From the NCBI GenBank assembly GCA_002070945.1, contig MWEG01000117.1:62001-126000 (forward strand): a DNA stretch of 64,000 nucleotides, written 5' to 3'. The translations under genes were made by a program, and so were the position numbers. Each line of letters begins with the position of its first letter. Positions within the stretch are counted from its first letter, which is position 1. The notes under the pieces were generated by a model that was given only the letters and a program-made list of their open reading frames with translations, ran no database searches and had not been told where the DNA came from. This document shows positions 52,039-61,354 of this stretch, one piece after another. Source of the DNA: Lentisphaerae bacterium ADurb.Bin082 (GTDB taxonomy: Bacteria > Verrucomicrobiota > Lentisphaeria > Oligosphaerales > Oligosphaeraceae).

Positions 52039-53268
52039 ATGTATATCAAACGAAATTTGGTTCATGCTTTTTTGGAAGCCAACACATTTTTTCCGGCTTT
52101 GTTGGTGACTGGCGCTCGACAGGTCGGCAAGACCACGTTTCTGCACCACAACGCCGAACCAGAACGGTGCCTTGTTTCTCTCGACCCGCTGGATATGCGT
52201 GTGCAGGCCAAGGAAGACCCCCGGCTTTTTCTAGCCAACCATCCGCCTCCGGTGCTGATCGATGAAATCCAATATGCCCCTGAACTTCTGCCGTACATTA
52301 AGCAAATCATTGACGAAGTCCGGAATCGTGATCGGCAATCAGCGCGTGGCTTGTTCTGGCTGACCGGTTCACAGCAATTTGGGCTAATGAAAGGCGTGTC
52401 TGAATCGCTGGCTGGGCGCATCGGAATTTTCAATCTTCATGGACTCTCCCAGGCGGAACTGGCCGGGCGCGATGACGGCGCTTTTTTGCCGGAACGTGAT
52501 TTCTCTGCACCTATGGAACCAGTATCTCCGCTGGAAGTCTTCACCCGAATCTGGCGCGGTTCGTTCCCCGAATTGGTCATGGAGGAGCATCCGGAAAAAC
52601 ACTGGGAGCGTTTTTATCAATCTTATCTGCAAACCTATCTTTCCCGCGACGTCCGCGCCTTGACGCAGGTGGCTGACGAACACCGTTTTTATGTATTTCT
52701 GAAAGCGGTAGCAGCGCGGACAGGGCAGATGCTGAACTATTCCAGCCTGGCGCGCGATGCCGAGATCAGCCAGCCGACGGCGAAGAGTTATCTTTCGATT
52801 CTGGAAACCTCAGGACTAGTCAAACTGCTGTATCCCTATCTGAAAAACCGCAACCGGCAGATGATTTCTACCCCGAAACTTTACATGCTTGACACTGGCC
52901 TGGCAGCGTATCTGACTGGTTGGCTCACTCCGGAAACGTTGATGAAAGGGGCAGTTGCAGGACAATTTTTTGAAAGTTGGTGCTTGGCGGAAATCCTGAA
53001 AAGTTATGTCAATGCCGGAATCGCGCCGGATTTCGCCTATTATCGCGATAAGGACGACAATGAAATTGATCTGATTATCCAGCGGAACGGAACGCTGTAT
53101 CCGATTGAATTCAAAAAGGCGGCCAGGGTGAAAAAAGACGATGCGAAATCCTTTTCCAAACTGTCGATATTCCAGCAGAAGATTGGAATGGGCGCGGTCG
53201 TCAGTCTGTATCCGGATGTGCAATTCGTCCGCGAAAACGTCCGCACTGTCCCCGCATGGCGCGTGTAA
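52039..53268 (+). CDS. AAA_14/DUF4143 ATPase
   Basis: 409 residues. Walker A GARQVGKTT (about 27-35), Walker B PPVLIDEIQYAPELLPYIKQ (about 71-90), sensor region WLTGSQQF, then a DUF4143 domain that contains a PD-(D/E)XK-like core (DNEIDLIIQRNGTLYPIEFK, about 339-358). These ATPases are common in anaerobes and mobile gene pools, and their role is not settled. GGAGGAATT precedes the ATG. 91 bases ahead of the next gene; GC lower than the housekeeping genes. Confidence 0.92.
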   Translation: MYIKRNLVHAFLEANTFFPALLVTGARQVGKTTFLHHNAEPERCLVSLDPLDMRVQAKEDPRLFLANHPPPVLIDEIQYAPELLPYIKQIIDEVRNRDRQSARGLFWLTGSQQFGLMKGVSESLAGRIGIFNLHGLSQAELAGRDDGAFLPERDFSAPMEPVSPLEVFTRIWRGSFPELVMEEHPEKHWERFYQSYLQTYLSRDVRALTQVADEHRFYVFLKAVAARTGQMLNYSSLARDAEISQPTAKSYLSILETSGLVKLLYPYLKNRNRQMISTPKLYMLDTGLAAYLTGWLTPETLMKGAVAGQFFESWCLAEILKSYVNAGIAPDFAYYRDKDDNEIDLIIQRNGTLYPIEFKKAARVKKDDAKSFSKLSIFQQKIGMGAVVSLYPDVQFVRENVRTVPAWRV

Positions 53269-53358
53269 ACGCAGAAGAAGAAGCCGTAAAGCTGTTTTTG
53301 CAATCAGCCGAAGAGAATGGCGTACCTTAACACTGCCGCTCCATGCGAGAGGTAGAGA

Positions 53359-54747
53359 ATGTTTTACTTGAGATACTATAAACTTGCGCTGCAAAAGGCG
53401 TATGGCGGAGATTTCCCTGAAATGAGTTCAGAGGAATTCGACCGTCGGTGTTCGTTGGAAAAGGTCCCTATTGCGCTGAAAGCCTTGTACATGGCGCTGG
53501 GAACACAGCGGATTTGCCGGATGCACTGCCTGATTCCTATGCCGGAGGAGTTGGCCGCGCCGAGCGCGGTGGTGGTTGCCCATCGAGAGGATGACCGGGT
53601 TTGGGGGATTGATGTCAAGGATTTGGCAGAGGAAAATCCGCTGATTCAAGTTAAGACCGGACACCGGACAAAAGAGGATGGGATGGACGTTTGGGAATTC
53701 GGCAGTGACGGGGAAACACGACTTGCCGAGCAAATGGCGAGGCTGATTGCGTACAGCGCAAACTCGACCCGCGAAATCCGGCAATGCACAAAAAAAGGCG
53801 TGCTCAATGCAATGCGGAATTTCTTTGCCTTGCTTACTCGCAAACACGAACTGCTGCTGATTTTGTTGTGCATGGTTCTGACATTCTTTCTTATTCAATC
53901 AAGAATCTTTGTTGAACTGAATGAAAGAAGTCCCGTTTTGGGCACATTGTCAATCCTTTATTTTCTTCTGATTTTAATGATTCCGGCATGGAGTGTCTCG
54001 AGATGGTTTTGTTACTGGAATGTCTGGCTCAATTGGCGCGACAGCACGCGCTTCGTTTCATGCGATGATAAATTGTTGCAGCTGATTCGCGATTTGACTT
54101 TGCACTATTTACGCTGGAATCGCCCGGATTTGTGGTTCAACAGCGGCGCCGGAAATGTGGCGTTCCACGCGGAAGTGGCGCTCAGCAACGGACCTGAGCG
54201 TTTTTGTCAATGCCGATATGAAATTATTTCTGGAGAATCCGGCACGCTGACCTTGCCGGACACATCGCCGATTGCCTACTCCGCCGGAAAACAAAGTTCT
54301 ATTTTGATGCGGACAACGTTGGACAATTCCGGGTGTTTGCGCTTTGTCTATATCAATGCACATTGTCATTGGCGTTTGCCGGAGCGTCTCCGACTTACGC
54401 TTCGCAAACCCAACATTTCAACAGAATGTTTGCAGGAAGATATGCCATTGAAGCTGGCGCCTCCCGAGCTTTTTCCGGTAAAGCTGCAAAATTTTCTGCG
54501 CAAAAAATGCGCGGAATTCCCCGGAATCAAAACAGCATGGGTCTGCCCAGCGATCATGAACGGGAGGGAGGTTTATCTGCTGGCCATAATCGCCGATGGC
54601 GAGGTAGACATGGGATTGCTCCTGAATGAGGCGTTCAAACTCTCGGACCGTGAACTCAATGGCCTGAATCTATCGGAAGCGGGGAATGAGGATATAGAAA
54701 AATTCAAGCCGCTTTATGTGCGAGAACAGCCAGGCGGAGAGGAATAG
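53359..54747 (+). CDS. Membrane protein with a SUKH-like front
   Basis: 462 residues. Residues about 20-110 resemble the SMI1/KNR4 (SUKH) pattern: VPIALKALYMALG, IPMPEEL, VVVAHREDDRVWGIDVKDL, ENPLIQVK. This is inferred from spacing only. Two membrane helices at about 166-186 and 192-214, then a soluble C-terminal half (250-462). SUKH domains often serve as immunity proteins for toxins, though no toxin lies here. GAGAGGTAGAGA precedes the ATG. Confidence 0.6.
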   Translation: MFYLRYYKLALQKAYGGDFPEMSSEEFDRRCSLEKVPIALKALYMALGTQRICRMHCLIPMPEELAAPSAVVVAHREDDRVWGIDVKDLAEENPLIQVKTGHRTKEDGMDVWEFGSDGETRLAEQMARLIAYSANSTREIRQCTKKGVLNAMRNFFALLTRKHELLLILLCMVLTFFLIQSRIFVELNERSPVLGTLSILYFLLILMIPAWSVSRWFCYWNVWLNWRDSTRFVSCDDKLLQLIRDLTLHYLRWNRPDLWFNSGAGNVAFHAEVALSNGPERFCQCRYEIISGESGTLTLPDTSPIAYSAGKQSSILMRTTLDNSGCLRFVYINAHCHWRLPERLRLTLRKPNISTECLQEDMPLKLAPPELFPVKLQNFLRKKCAEFPGIKTAWVCPAIMNGREVYLLAIIADGEVDMGLLLNEAFKLSDRELNGLNLSEAGNEDIEKFKPLYVREQPGGEE

Positions 54748-54822
54748 CAGCTAGGGCGGGATGATGAATTTATGTCCGTAAGTCGCGGAGCACCAGAATC
54801 CCAACAGGGCGACACATAGAAG

Positions 54823-54850
54823 CCCAGGGTGAGCGTAGCGAAGCCCTGGG
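54823..54850. repeat. REP-like hairpin, CCCAGGG type
   Basis: CCCAGGGTGAGCG, loop TAGC, GAAGCCCTGGG (with small mismatches), in the 260-base gap 54748-55007, followed by TGAGGCG and CCCCGCCAGGGG, another small dyad. The phrase AAGCCCAGGGT also occurs at 49212. Confidence 0.6.
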
Positions 54851-54960
54851 TGAGGCGTATAATAATTTTGAGCCCCGCCAGGGGTGACACACAAACGCCG
54901 TTTTGAGAAAAATCCTTTTTGGATGGGAACTACGTACTGCAAACTAAAGTTTGAACTACC

Positions 54961-55012
54961 TGCGGTGCCCCGAAGGCTTGCAAATGTTCATCACGAAATT
55001 TGGCACATTAAC
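54961..55012 (+). repeat. TTCATCACAAG repeat, copy 2
   Basis: TGCGGTGCCCCGAAGGC, then AAATGTTCATCACGAAATTT and GCACATTA. It matches the copies at 18820 and 58770 with several substitutions. It is placed at the 3' end of the small membrane protein gene, not before a start. Confidence 0.7.
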
Positions 55013-55232
55013 GCTTTTTAATTTTTTTGATTACTGACAAAATGAAATCAAGCAAAAGGGCTATCCCGAATAAAAAAGCAATCCCCAATATTATACTTAT
55101 GAAGCCTCCGATGATATACGCATACCATGCACCATAATGTTTATACGCGGCGAATGCTCCAGAATGCGTAATTATGAGCACAAGAAAGATGCCGACCGCT
55201 TCTATAAAAGTCCACACGTTTTTTATGCTCAT
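55008..55232 (-). CDS. Small two-helix membrane protein
   Basis: 74 residues with hydrophobic helices at about 8-27 (FIEAVGIFLVLIITHSGAFA) and 37-66 (YAYIIGGFISIILGIAFLFG), and a Lys-rich end (KKIKKR). No family recognised. The ribosome site is weak (GGAA). Its hydrophobic pattern and AT-rich codons support a real gene, but chance cannot be excluded. Confidence 0.45.
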   Translation of the reverse strand: MSIKNVWTFIEAVGIFLVLIITHSGAFAAYKHYGAWYAYIIGGFISIILGIAFLFGIALLLDFILSVIKKIKKR

Positions 55233-55302
55233 ACATTCCGAATCTTTCTTCAGTTTGCCGTGCGTAATCCAAGGCCGCTCCTCGCCCCTCTACCCAATGG
55301 CC

Positions 55303-57636
55303 TCACTTTGGGCGGCGTACAGTAACCGGCCCGAACAGTCCGCTCTCAAGGCTGTCTTTTTCAAAGCGGCGCTGTCTTTCCTCGTAAGGGCATTTGGGGA
55401 TGATGACCTGGAAGCGCTCGGCCACGGTCGGCGTTGACAGGCAGTTAGCCAGGGTGTTGCTGACTGTGACCTCCAGGCGGTTTTGACCGCGCTTAAGTTC
55501 GACCTCAAATCGGAAAGGCGGCATAAATTTCGCTTGCGGCTTCCGGCCGTTGAGGCGGATTGAGGCAGCGTAGCGGACGTCCCCCAGGTCGATGACGGCT
55601 GGGCCGGCTGTCGGACTGTGGAATTCCGTCGCATAGAGCGCGTCTCCGCTGAAGTCATCGCCGAGCTGCTGCCGCCAGTCGCCCAGATTTGTCGGCTGTG
55701 CGGGCGTTGTCAAAGCGATCATTTCATAGTCGCTTTTTTCCGCATGGATTTGCAGCAGCGGCCGGAGCGTCCATCCGTCGGCGAGGGTCAGGAATGGCGT
55801 TGTTTCAGACGGCAATTCAGCGTCGGCTTTAGCGTTGGTCAGGAACAGGGCGGAACTGCCGCCGAGGAAGGTCCAGGTAAAACGCCCATCGACAGCAGGG
55901 ACAGCGTAGAATTTGCCGTCTGTCGGAGAGCAGAGCACGACATTGTCTTGTTCGCGCAGGGTGATGGTCGCCGTGACCGGGGTGGTGGCTTCGTTGCAGA
56001 AAAAGTACACCGACTGCTTGCCCAGGTCGCGGCGGCAGGCGCGCAGGCCAGGGCAGGCGGGCTCAATGGTCGCCACTGGCGCGACCGTATCCAGGTCGTC
56101 CTCGCCGACGATGCGGCCGCCTGCCGCCTGGAAAGCGGCTGCCTGTTGCCGGGCCGGTTCGGTTATCCAGTCAGATGGCGGCAGGACGAGCGTGTCGTAC
56201 GCCATTTTGCCGATCTTGAGGGTGGCGCCGTCGATCTTGGCTGCAGCCAGCTGGTCGTCGTCAATGTAGTCGAAATCGCATTGGCGTTCGAGCAGTCTTT
56301 GCGACATGTCGAGATGGGCGGCGACAGCCTGATTGGCGGTTTCGCCGCCGCACCAGATGGAGCGAATATCGAAGAGGAAAGCCGTGCTGATGCCAGGTTT
56401 GCCTTGGGCCAGCAGGTAGCAGGAGCGTTCGAGATACTGATGGAATTCGGTTTGATATTTCCAGAGCGGGTTCATGGTTCCGAAGTGCGGCCGTTCTTCG
56501 CTCATGCGTGGACCCTCAGTGGAATAAGGAAAGACGCCGAACACAAAGGAAGTGACGCCGCGGACTAACAGGAAGTCAGCGACCCAGCGCATTTCGGCAG
56601 GCGTCAGGCCATTGCCATAAACGCCGAAAACCTCTGCCATGACGACATTGGTTCCAGCCTGGTGAGCGACGGAGGATGCGTATTTGGGGAAGGGCAGGTT
56701 CTTGCCGGTTTCCGGGAAGAGTTGTCGCCAGATGACGTCAATGCCAGGGACGTCAAGCGCGCGGAGGGAACGCAGGATGTGTCCGAATCCGCCGGTCAGA
56801 TTGTATATCGGTTCGTCTTCACCGCTGAAATGCCCGCCAGAGAGCAGGCCGTTCTTCCGGCACCAGCGGCGAATAGGGCGCAGATAGCGGTCAAGGTAGA
56901 GTTCGGAGCGGACGTCGTAGTAGTCAATGCGTTTCCGCAGAAGTTTCGGATCGCTAGTTTCGACTGGCCCGAGCATTGCCGGGAAGCACTCCTCGACCGG
57001 ATAGCCTTTTTTTCGGCGGAAATAGGCGGGGAAGTCATCGGTCCAGGCAATGCGTTCACCGAGCCTGGCAGAGGGCATCGTCGGCTCGTCAGTGAAGGTG
57101 AAGCGAATGGTTTTGCCGAAATGCTCGCCGACGGCCTCAAGGTAGCGCTCATGCGTCAGTCGGATAAACTGCGGCGTCACCTCCGGGTGCAGCAGGTTGG
57201 GATTGGGAGCGGCGACTTCTGGGCGGTAGGGTTCGATGTCGCGGGTCGGGTTAGCCGGGTCTCCGGTCAGCCAGCAGCGGGCGTATCGTTCCGGCGCGAT
57301 GCGCATCACCTGGCCGCAAGCACCGCCAGACGGCCAGCCGCCCTCGTCGTAAAGCCAGTAGTTCATGCCGAGCTTCTCGCATTCGGCGACCACGCGGCGG
57401 ATGATGCGGAAGAAGCCGGGCGTGAGATAGTCTGGACTCATGCTGGTCGGCAGGGTCACCGGCCGGAAGTCCTTGGGAAGAGGATGCAGGCACACGCTGC
57501 GAGCACCATGGCGGTGCATGTCGCGCAGTTGAGACAGCAAGCGCCGTATGTCGAGGCGGTCGTTGAGAAACCAGAAGTAGCCGGGACTGAATTCGTTAGG
57601 CGGAAGCTGAAAGTCTTTTTTGCGGACGACGGCCAT
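55303..57636 (-). CDS. GH106-like glycoside hydrolase
   Basis: 777 residues, no signal peptide. Front: SPGYFWFLNDRLDIRRLLSQ, then a barrel with NYWLYDEGGWPSGGACGQVM (about 95-115) as in the GH106/rhamnosidase-like family. The catalytic-type residues cannot be fixed. The middle has a Rossmann/GATase-like stretch (DTLVLPPSDWITEPARQQAA), and the C-terminus a galactose-binding-like jelly-roll (VIDLGDVRYAASIRLNGRKP). Probable intracellular cleavage of a deoxy-sugar glycoside. AAGGAGG lies 9 bases before ATG 57636. Confidence 0.78.
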   Translation of the reverse strand: MAVVRKKDFQLPPNEFSPGYFWFLNDRLDIRRLLSQLRDMHRHGARSVCLHPLPKDFRPVTLPTSMSPDYLTPGFFRIIRRVVAECEKLGMNYWLYDEGGWPSGGACGQVMRIAPERYARCWLTGDPANPTRDIEPYRPEVAAPNPNLLHPEVTPQFIRLTHERYLEAVGEHFGKTIRFTFTDEPTMPSARLGERIAWTDDFPAYFRRKKGYPVEECFPAMLGPVETSDPKLLRKRIDYYDVRSELYLDRYLRPIRRWCRKNGLLSGGHFSGEDEPIYNLTGGFGHILRSLRALDVPGIDVIWRQLFPETGKNLPFPKYASSVAHQAGTNVVMAEVFGVYGNGLTPAEMRWVADFLLVRGVTSFVFGVFPYSTEGPRMSEERPHFGTMNPLWKYQTEFHQYLERSCYLLAQGKPGISTAFLFDIRSIWCGGETANQAVAAHLDMSQRLLERQCDFDYIDDDQLAAAKIDGATLKIGKMAYDTLVLPPSDWITEPARQQAAAFQAAGGRIVGEDDLDTVAPVATIEPACPGLRACRRDLGKQSVYFFCNEATTPVTATITLREQDNVVLCSPTDGKFYAVPAVDGRFTWTFLGGSSALFLTNAKADAELPSETTPFLTLADGWTLRPLLQIHAEKSDYEMIALTTPAQPTNLGDWRQQLGDDFSGDALYATEFHSPTAGPAVIDLGDVRYAASIRLNGRKPQAKFMPPFRFEVELKRGQNRLEVTVSNTLANCLSTPTVAERFQVIIPKCPYEERQRRFEKDSLESGLFGPVTVRRPK

Positions 57637-57907
57637 GACGTGGAACCTCCTTGACAGGATGGTTGGCAGGAACCCGGCGCGCCCGGCTCAAGTTCGAACC
57701 CGCCGCAGGAGTGATAGGATGCATCACGGGACGGCAAATAAAACAATAGGACAAATAGGCTATCGGGTCATTGCAGTTACCGACGCCATAAATAAGGCAC
57801 CCTAGTCAGGGAAGCGATGATTCCAGCGCACGACATCACACACCGCCTTCCTGCTCTGCCTGTCGAGGGGAGGCATGCGTCAGGGGGAGTTGCTCTTTGT
57901 CTCTGGC

Positions 57908-58324
57908 TCAGAGCTGGTTGCTGGCCAGGATGCGCAGTTCTTCATCGATGGCGAGCAAAAGTTGCTGCGAGGAGACTTTGCATCCGGTCTGGCCGACATG
58001 GATGGTGAGCTTGATGTTGTCGACGCTTTTTTCCACGGCCTCGATGTTGATCTTGACGCCGTCAATGTCCTTGTAGAGATAGAGGCACCTGCTGGCCTTG
58101 TTGATGCGCTGCATTTCAATCAGCTTGGCGCGTTTGCAGGCGGCGCGGATGGCCTTGTCCATCTGGAACAGGCTAGTGTTGAAGGAGGCGCTGTAGGTGC
58201 CCAGCCAATAGCGTTCGTTGCTGGCGCCGGAGGCCGGCTGCGGTCGGCTGCTGATGCAGCCGCTGTAGAAAAGCATTCCCGTGCAAAACAGTCCCAGGCA
58301 GATATGGCGCCAGATAGTCGTCAT
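57908..58324 (-). CDS. DUF3568 lipoprotein
   Basis: 138 residues. Signal peptide with the lipobox YSGC (Cys about 23), then the small alpha/beta domain of DUF3568 (YWLGTYSASFNTSLFQMDKA ... IDGVKINIEAVEKSVDNIKL). Role unknown; exported and lipid-anchored. GGAGA lies before the ATG. The 271-base gap to the GH106-like gene (57637-57907) shows nothing supported. Confidence 0.8.
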   Translation of the reverse strand: MTTIWRHICLGLFCTGMLFYSGCISSRPQPASGASNERYWLGTYSASFNTSLFQMDKAIRAACKRAKLIEMQRINKASRCLYLYKDIDGVKINIEAVEKSVDNIKLTIHVGQTGCKVSSQQLLLAIDEELRILASNQL

Positions 58325-58881
58325 GGTTTATCTCCATTCTTTAGAACGTGGTGTGGAAAACAAGGATGCCCGTCATGGTGACTTCTCTATTAATATGACA
58401 CGTCCGCCGGAAAAGCCAAGAACAAACAACTCGAAAAATATTCGGGGGTGGCAATCGGTCACCCATTGAACATTGGGCCGCAGGGCGCCACCTCTCTCGC
58501 CATATTTCATTTAGGTTCCTACAAGTCATCGGGTCGCATCAGTGCACCATTCCTGGAGATGGAAAGCATGATGCCAGCGTGCAGGCAGAATCATGCTCAA
58601 GCACAAAATGACTATGATTCTGCAGAAAACCGTTTGAAAAAGGGCGTTTTGTGGCCTATTTTTTCAGCGGGTTCAGAAATCGACCCCCCCCACCCTGAGG
58701 GGGCCTCCATCCAATGGTCGCGCGCGCGAGGGAGACTCATAAGCGCAGTTGCGGCTAAAAGACAACACAAGGGCATGCAAGTATTCATCACAAGCTTTCG
58801 CACATTAGCAGAAACAAGGTTGAGGACGGGTAGCCGACCCTAAGTGTCCCGTGGTTAAAAATATAATCTAAGGAGTTGTTG
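58325..58881. other. Gap of 557 bases, no supported gene
   Basis: Contains a C-rich dyad CCCCCCACCCTGAGGGGG (58686-58703) and repeat copy 3 of the TTCATCACAAG family. A 131-codon open frame at 58448 has no ribosome site and no recognisable protein. CGACCCTAAGT at 58834-58844 is shared with the bases just before the restriction-modification gene (18984). Confidence 0.6.
58770..58810 (+). repeat. TTCATCACAAG repeat, copy 3
   Basis: AGGGCATGCAAGTATTCATC, then ACAAGCTTTCGCACATTAGC. Closest to copy 1 at 18820. It lies about 75 bases upstream of the second DUF4838 gene. Confidence 0.75.
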
Positions 58882-60597
58882 ATGGACACTAAACTAATAC
58901 GGTATTCGAGCGAAGGCTTGTCGTATGCGGCTCGTGAATTGTCGTCCTACTTGGACAAGATTTACGGTGGCGAGCACCCCATAGAGTTGGGGGACGCCGT
59001 AGTCGGCTGTGCTTATTTGAGCGTCAACCCATCTTTAAGCTCGTTGGATGGATACGACCATTCTCTTGTTCGGTATGAAGACGGTGTTTTGCGGATTGAG
59101 GGCGACAGCGAGCTGTCGTTGTTGTTTGGAGTATACGATTATCTTCAGTTGCTCGGATGTCGGTTTTGGGCTGCTCGTCACGAGTATGTCCCATGCGGCT
59201 GCGAGGTTTTGTTTGCAGACGGTTATTCACGTAGTTTTCACTCTGCTTTCAAGTACCGGACTTGGGTGAATCGAACGAACGACAGCGATGTTTTGTCATT
59301 CTTGGCGAAGTCCCGTGTGAACGTGGTCCTGGGTTGTGGTCCCTGGAATCCTGACTTTAGCTCCGTACATGCGTCATTGGAGAACGCTGACAAGGTTAAG
59401 TCCTTGGGCTTGAAACTCCGTGGCCCCGGTCATGCGTGGCGTGAATTGATTCCTGACGAGGCGTTGTTTGCTGAGCATCCGGAGTACTTTCCGTTGTTTG
59501 GCGGTGAACGGAAGCCAAACAAGCGGACTGCGTGCTTCTCGAACCCGGAAGTCAGGGCGATTTTCAGGGAGAATTTTGGAAAATACCTGGATGCCCATCC
59601 GTATTGGGACATTTTTGCATTTTGGCCTGAGGACACGCCTGACCATCTGTACTGCTCATGCCCGGAATGTGCGAAGACAACGACCCAGGACTGGTACCTG
59701 AAATTGGCGAACGAGTGCGCTGAACTGTTTTTTGAACGCTTTCCTGACCAGGTCTTCGAGATTATCGGCTATAATGCAACGGAAACCCCGCCCAGCGAAG
59801 GCGAGACATTCTTCAAGGACGGGAAGAACTTCCTGGTGAATCTGTGCCTGGGAAGAACACGGAACATTACGGTTGCCCTTGATGGAAAGGACGGAACCCC
59901 CGAGGCAAACCGTGAATTCCTTGCCAAATACAACGCCTGGATGGATTTTCTCAAAGGAGCGGGCTACCAGGGCGAGGTGATGGTGATGGACTACTACAAT
60001 ACCTGCGCACCCAGCGGGCAGTCTTTGCCGTGCAAAGCCTATCGTTGGAATTGTGAGACCATCCTAAGGGACTTCCTTTTCTACAAGGCCAAAGGCGTGG
60101 CAGGGCTGGGGGCGTTTAGCGGGTTTGACTTGCTGGCATGGCCGGTGCCGGATTACTTCTGGACGTATCTTAAAATGCAGAACGACCCGTCAATCCCGTC
60201 AGTCGCGTGGAACGACGAGTTCCATAGCGGGTATTGGCATGGCAGTGAGTTTGGAGGCGCGTATCGGCAGATTATTCGTCAATTGGACGAATTGCTTCGC
60301 TCTGACAGGCCTGGAAGCTTTGACGAAATCGATGAGGCATTGGCTCGAATCAAGGCGAGGAAGCCACGCGATGTCGAAGCCCGCGATTTACTGGCGGCTT
60401 TTACGAAATACGGCAAGTTGTTGTGTCGCATATATGTTGCGTACAAGTCCGGAGATATGGAATCGGCGAGCCAGGGCGACGAGGAGCTGGAAGGTTTTTT
60501 TGCGGACCATGCGTCGATATTGTCGCCTCACATTGCTCCGTATCCCCCATTGTGGATCAAGGGCTGGCTTGGAAAGCTCAAGCGCTACGGATACTGA
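58882..60597 (+). CDS. Cytosolic DUF4838 protein
   Basis: 571 residues from ATG 58882 (AAGGAG at 6 bases). No signal peptide. GH20b-like front (SSEGLSYAARELSSYLDKIY ... LLFGVYDYLQLLGCRFWAAR), then the DUF4838 core with EHPEYFPLFGGERKPN, AFWPEDTPD and CSCPECAK. It lacks the jelly-roll front and CBM9-like end of the protein at 23944. Codons are less GC-rich than in neighbouring genes (many TTG, GTG and GGA/GAT), suggesting separate gain. Confidence 0.82.
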   Translation: MDTKLIRYSSEGLSYAARELSSYLDKIYGGEHPIELGDAVVGCAYLSVNPSLSSLDGYDHSLVRYEDGVLRIEGDSELSLLFGVYDYLQLLGCRFWAARHEYVPCGCEVLFADGYSRSFHSAFKYRTWVNRTNDSDVLSFLAKSRVNVVLGCGPWNPDFSSVHASLENADKVKSLGLKLRGPGHAWRELIPDEALFAEHPEYFPLFGGERKPNKRTACFSNPEVRAIFRENFGKYLDAHPYWDIFAFWPEDTPDHLYCSCPECAKTTTQDWYLKLANECAELFFERFPDQVFEIIGYNATETPPSEGETFFKDGKNFLVNLCLGRTRNITVALDGKDGTPEANREFLAKYNAWMDFLKGAGYQGEVMVMDYYNTCAPSGQSLPCKAYRWNCETILRDFLFYKAKGVAGLGAFSGFDLLAWPVPDYFWTYLKMQNDPSIPSVAWNDEFHSGYWHGSEFGGAYRQIIRQLDELLRSDRPGSFDEIDEALARIKARKPRDVEARDLLAAFTKYGKLLCRIYVAYKSGDMESASQGDEELEGFFADHASILSPHIAPYPPLWIKGWLGKLKRYGY

Positions 60598-60730
60598 CAT
60601 TGCCTGGCCTGCCGATTGCGGCAAAAAGCGGCTTGCTGGGTTGAACAATCGGCTTTTTCGAGTAAATTTGGTAGTTTACAGTTTCCGTCCCTGTCCAGGG
60701 GGGAGAGAGTACTCAGAACGAGGCGATTTG

Positions 60731-61342
60731 ATGTTGGATTTTCTCAAGTCAGCGCGGCCGCGGCGGTTGCGCATAGTCCGGAATGGCCATCCGGCGCTGC
60801 GTCAGAAGTCATCGCCGATCAAGGAAGTCACCGCCGAGGTGCGGCGGCTGGCTGCCCGCATGGTGGTGACCATGCAGGAGAACGACGTTGTCGGCGTCGG
60901 CCTGGCTGCGCCGCAGGTGGGCGTCAACGTGCGTCTGATCGTGGTTGACACCAGCCCTGACGAGGACAGCCCGCCGCCCACGGAGCCGCTGTCGCCCGGG
61001 GAAGCCAGCCTGAACCCGCGCATGCCTTTAGCCTTGGTCAATCCGGAAATCACCTGGGTCTCTCCCGAGACCTCGTGCTGCGGGGAAGGCTGCCTCAGCC
61101 TGCCCGGCGTCCGGGGCGAAGTCACCCGGCCAGCCCGGGTGCGCTTGAACGCCACCACCCTGGACGGCGAAGCCATCGACGTCGAATGCGGCGGTCTGCT
61201 GGCCCGCTGCCTCCAGCATGAAATCGACCATCTTGACGGCGTCCTGTTCATTGACCGTGCGCCGGACGAACAGCAGAAAGCCGCGGCGCCGCTGCTGAAA
61301 CGAATGGAAAAAAACGAGCTGAAGCAGCTCGCTAAACGCTAA
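60731..61342 (+). CDS. def: Peptide deformylase
   Basis: 203 residues from ATG 60731 (GAGGCG upstream). The much longer open frame starting at 60125 is an overlap with the previous gene. The three motifs are present: GVGLAAPQVG (about 56-65), EGCLSLPG (about 118-125) and QHEIDHLDG (about 160-168), with Cys and two His for the metal. An unusual Pro/Glu-rich insert of about 25 residues lies between motif 1 and 2 (SPDEDSPPPTEPLSPGEASL). It removes the formyl group from new proteins. Confidence 0.95.
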   Translation: MLDFLKSARPRRLRIVRNGHPALRQKSSPIKEVTAEVRRLAARMVVTMQENDVVGVGLAAPQVGVNVRLIVVDTSPDEDSPPPTEPLSPGEASLNPRMPLALVNPEITWVSPETSCCGEGCLSLPGVRGEVTRPARVRLNATTLDGEAIDVECGGLLARCLQHEIDHLDGVLFIDRAPDEQQKAAAPLLKRMEKNELKQLAKR

Positions 61343-61354
61343 GTGTGTCCTCGC

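Noticed and set aside
58448..58843. 131-codon frame in the gap before the second DUF4838 gene
   Set aside because: No ribosome site, no recognisable domain, and it crosses a repeat unit and a C-rich dyad.
60125..60730. N-terminal extension of the peptide deformylase frame
   Set aside because: It overlaps the DUF4838 gene in another frame and codes for no conserved sequence. ATG 60731 has a ribosome site and fits the family length.
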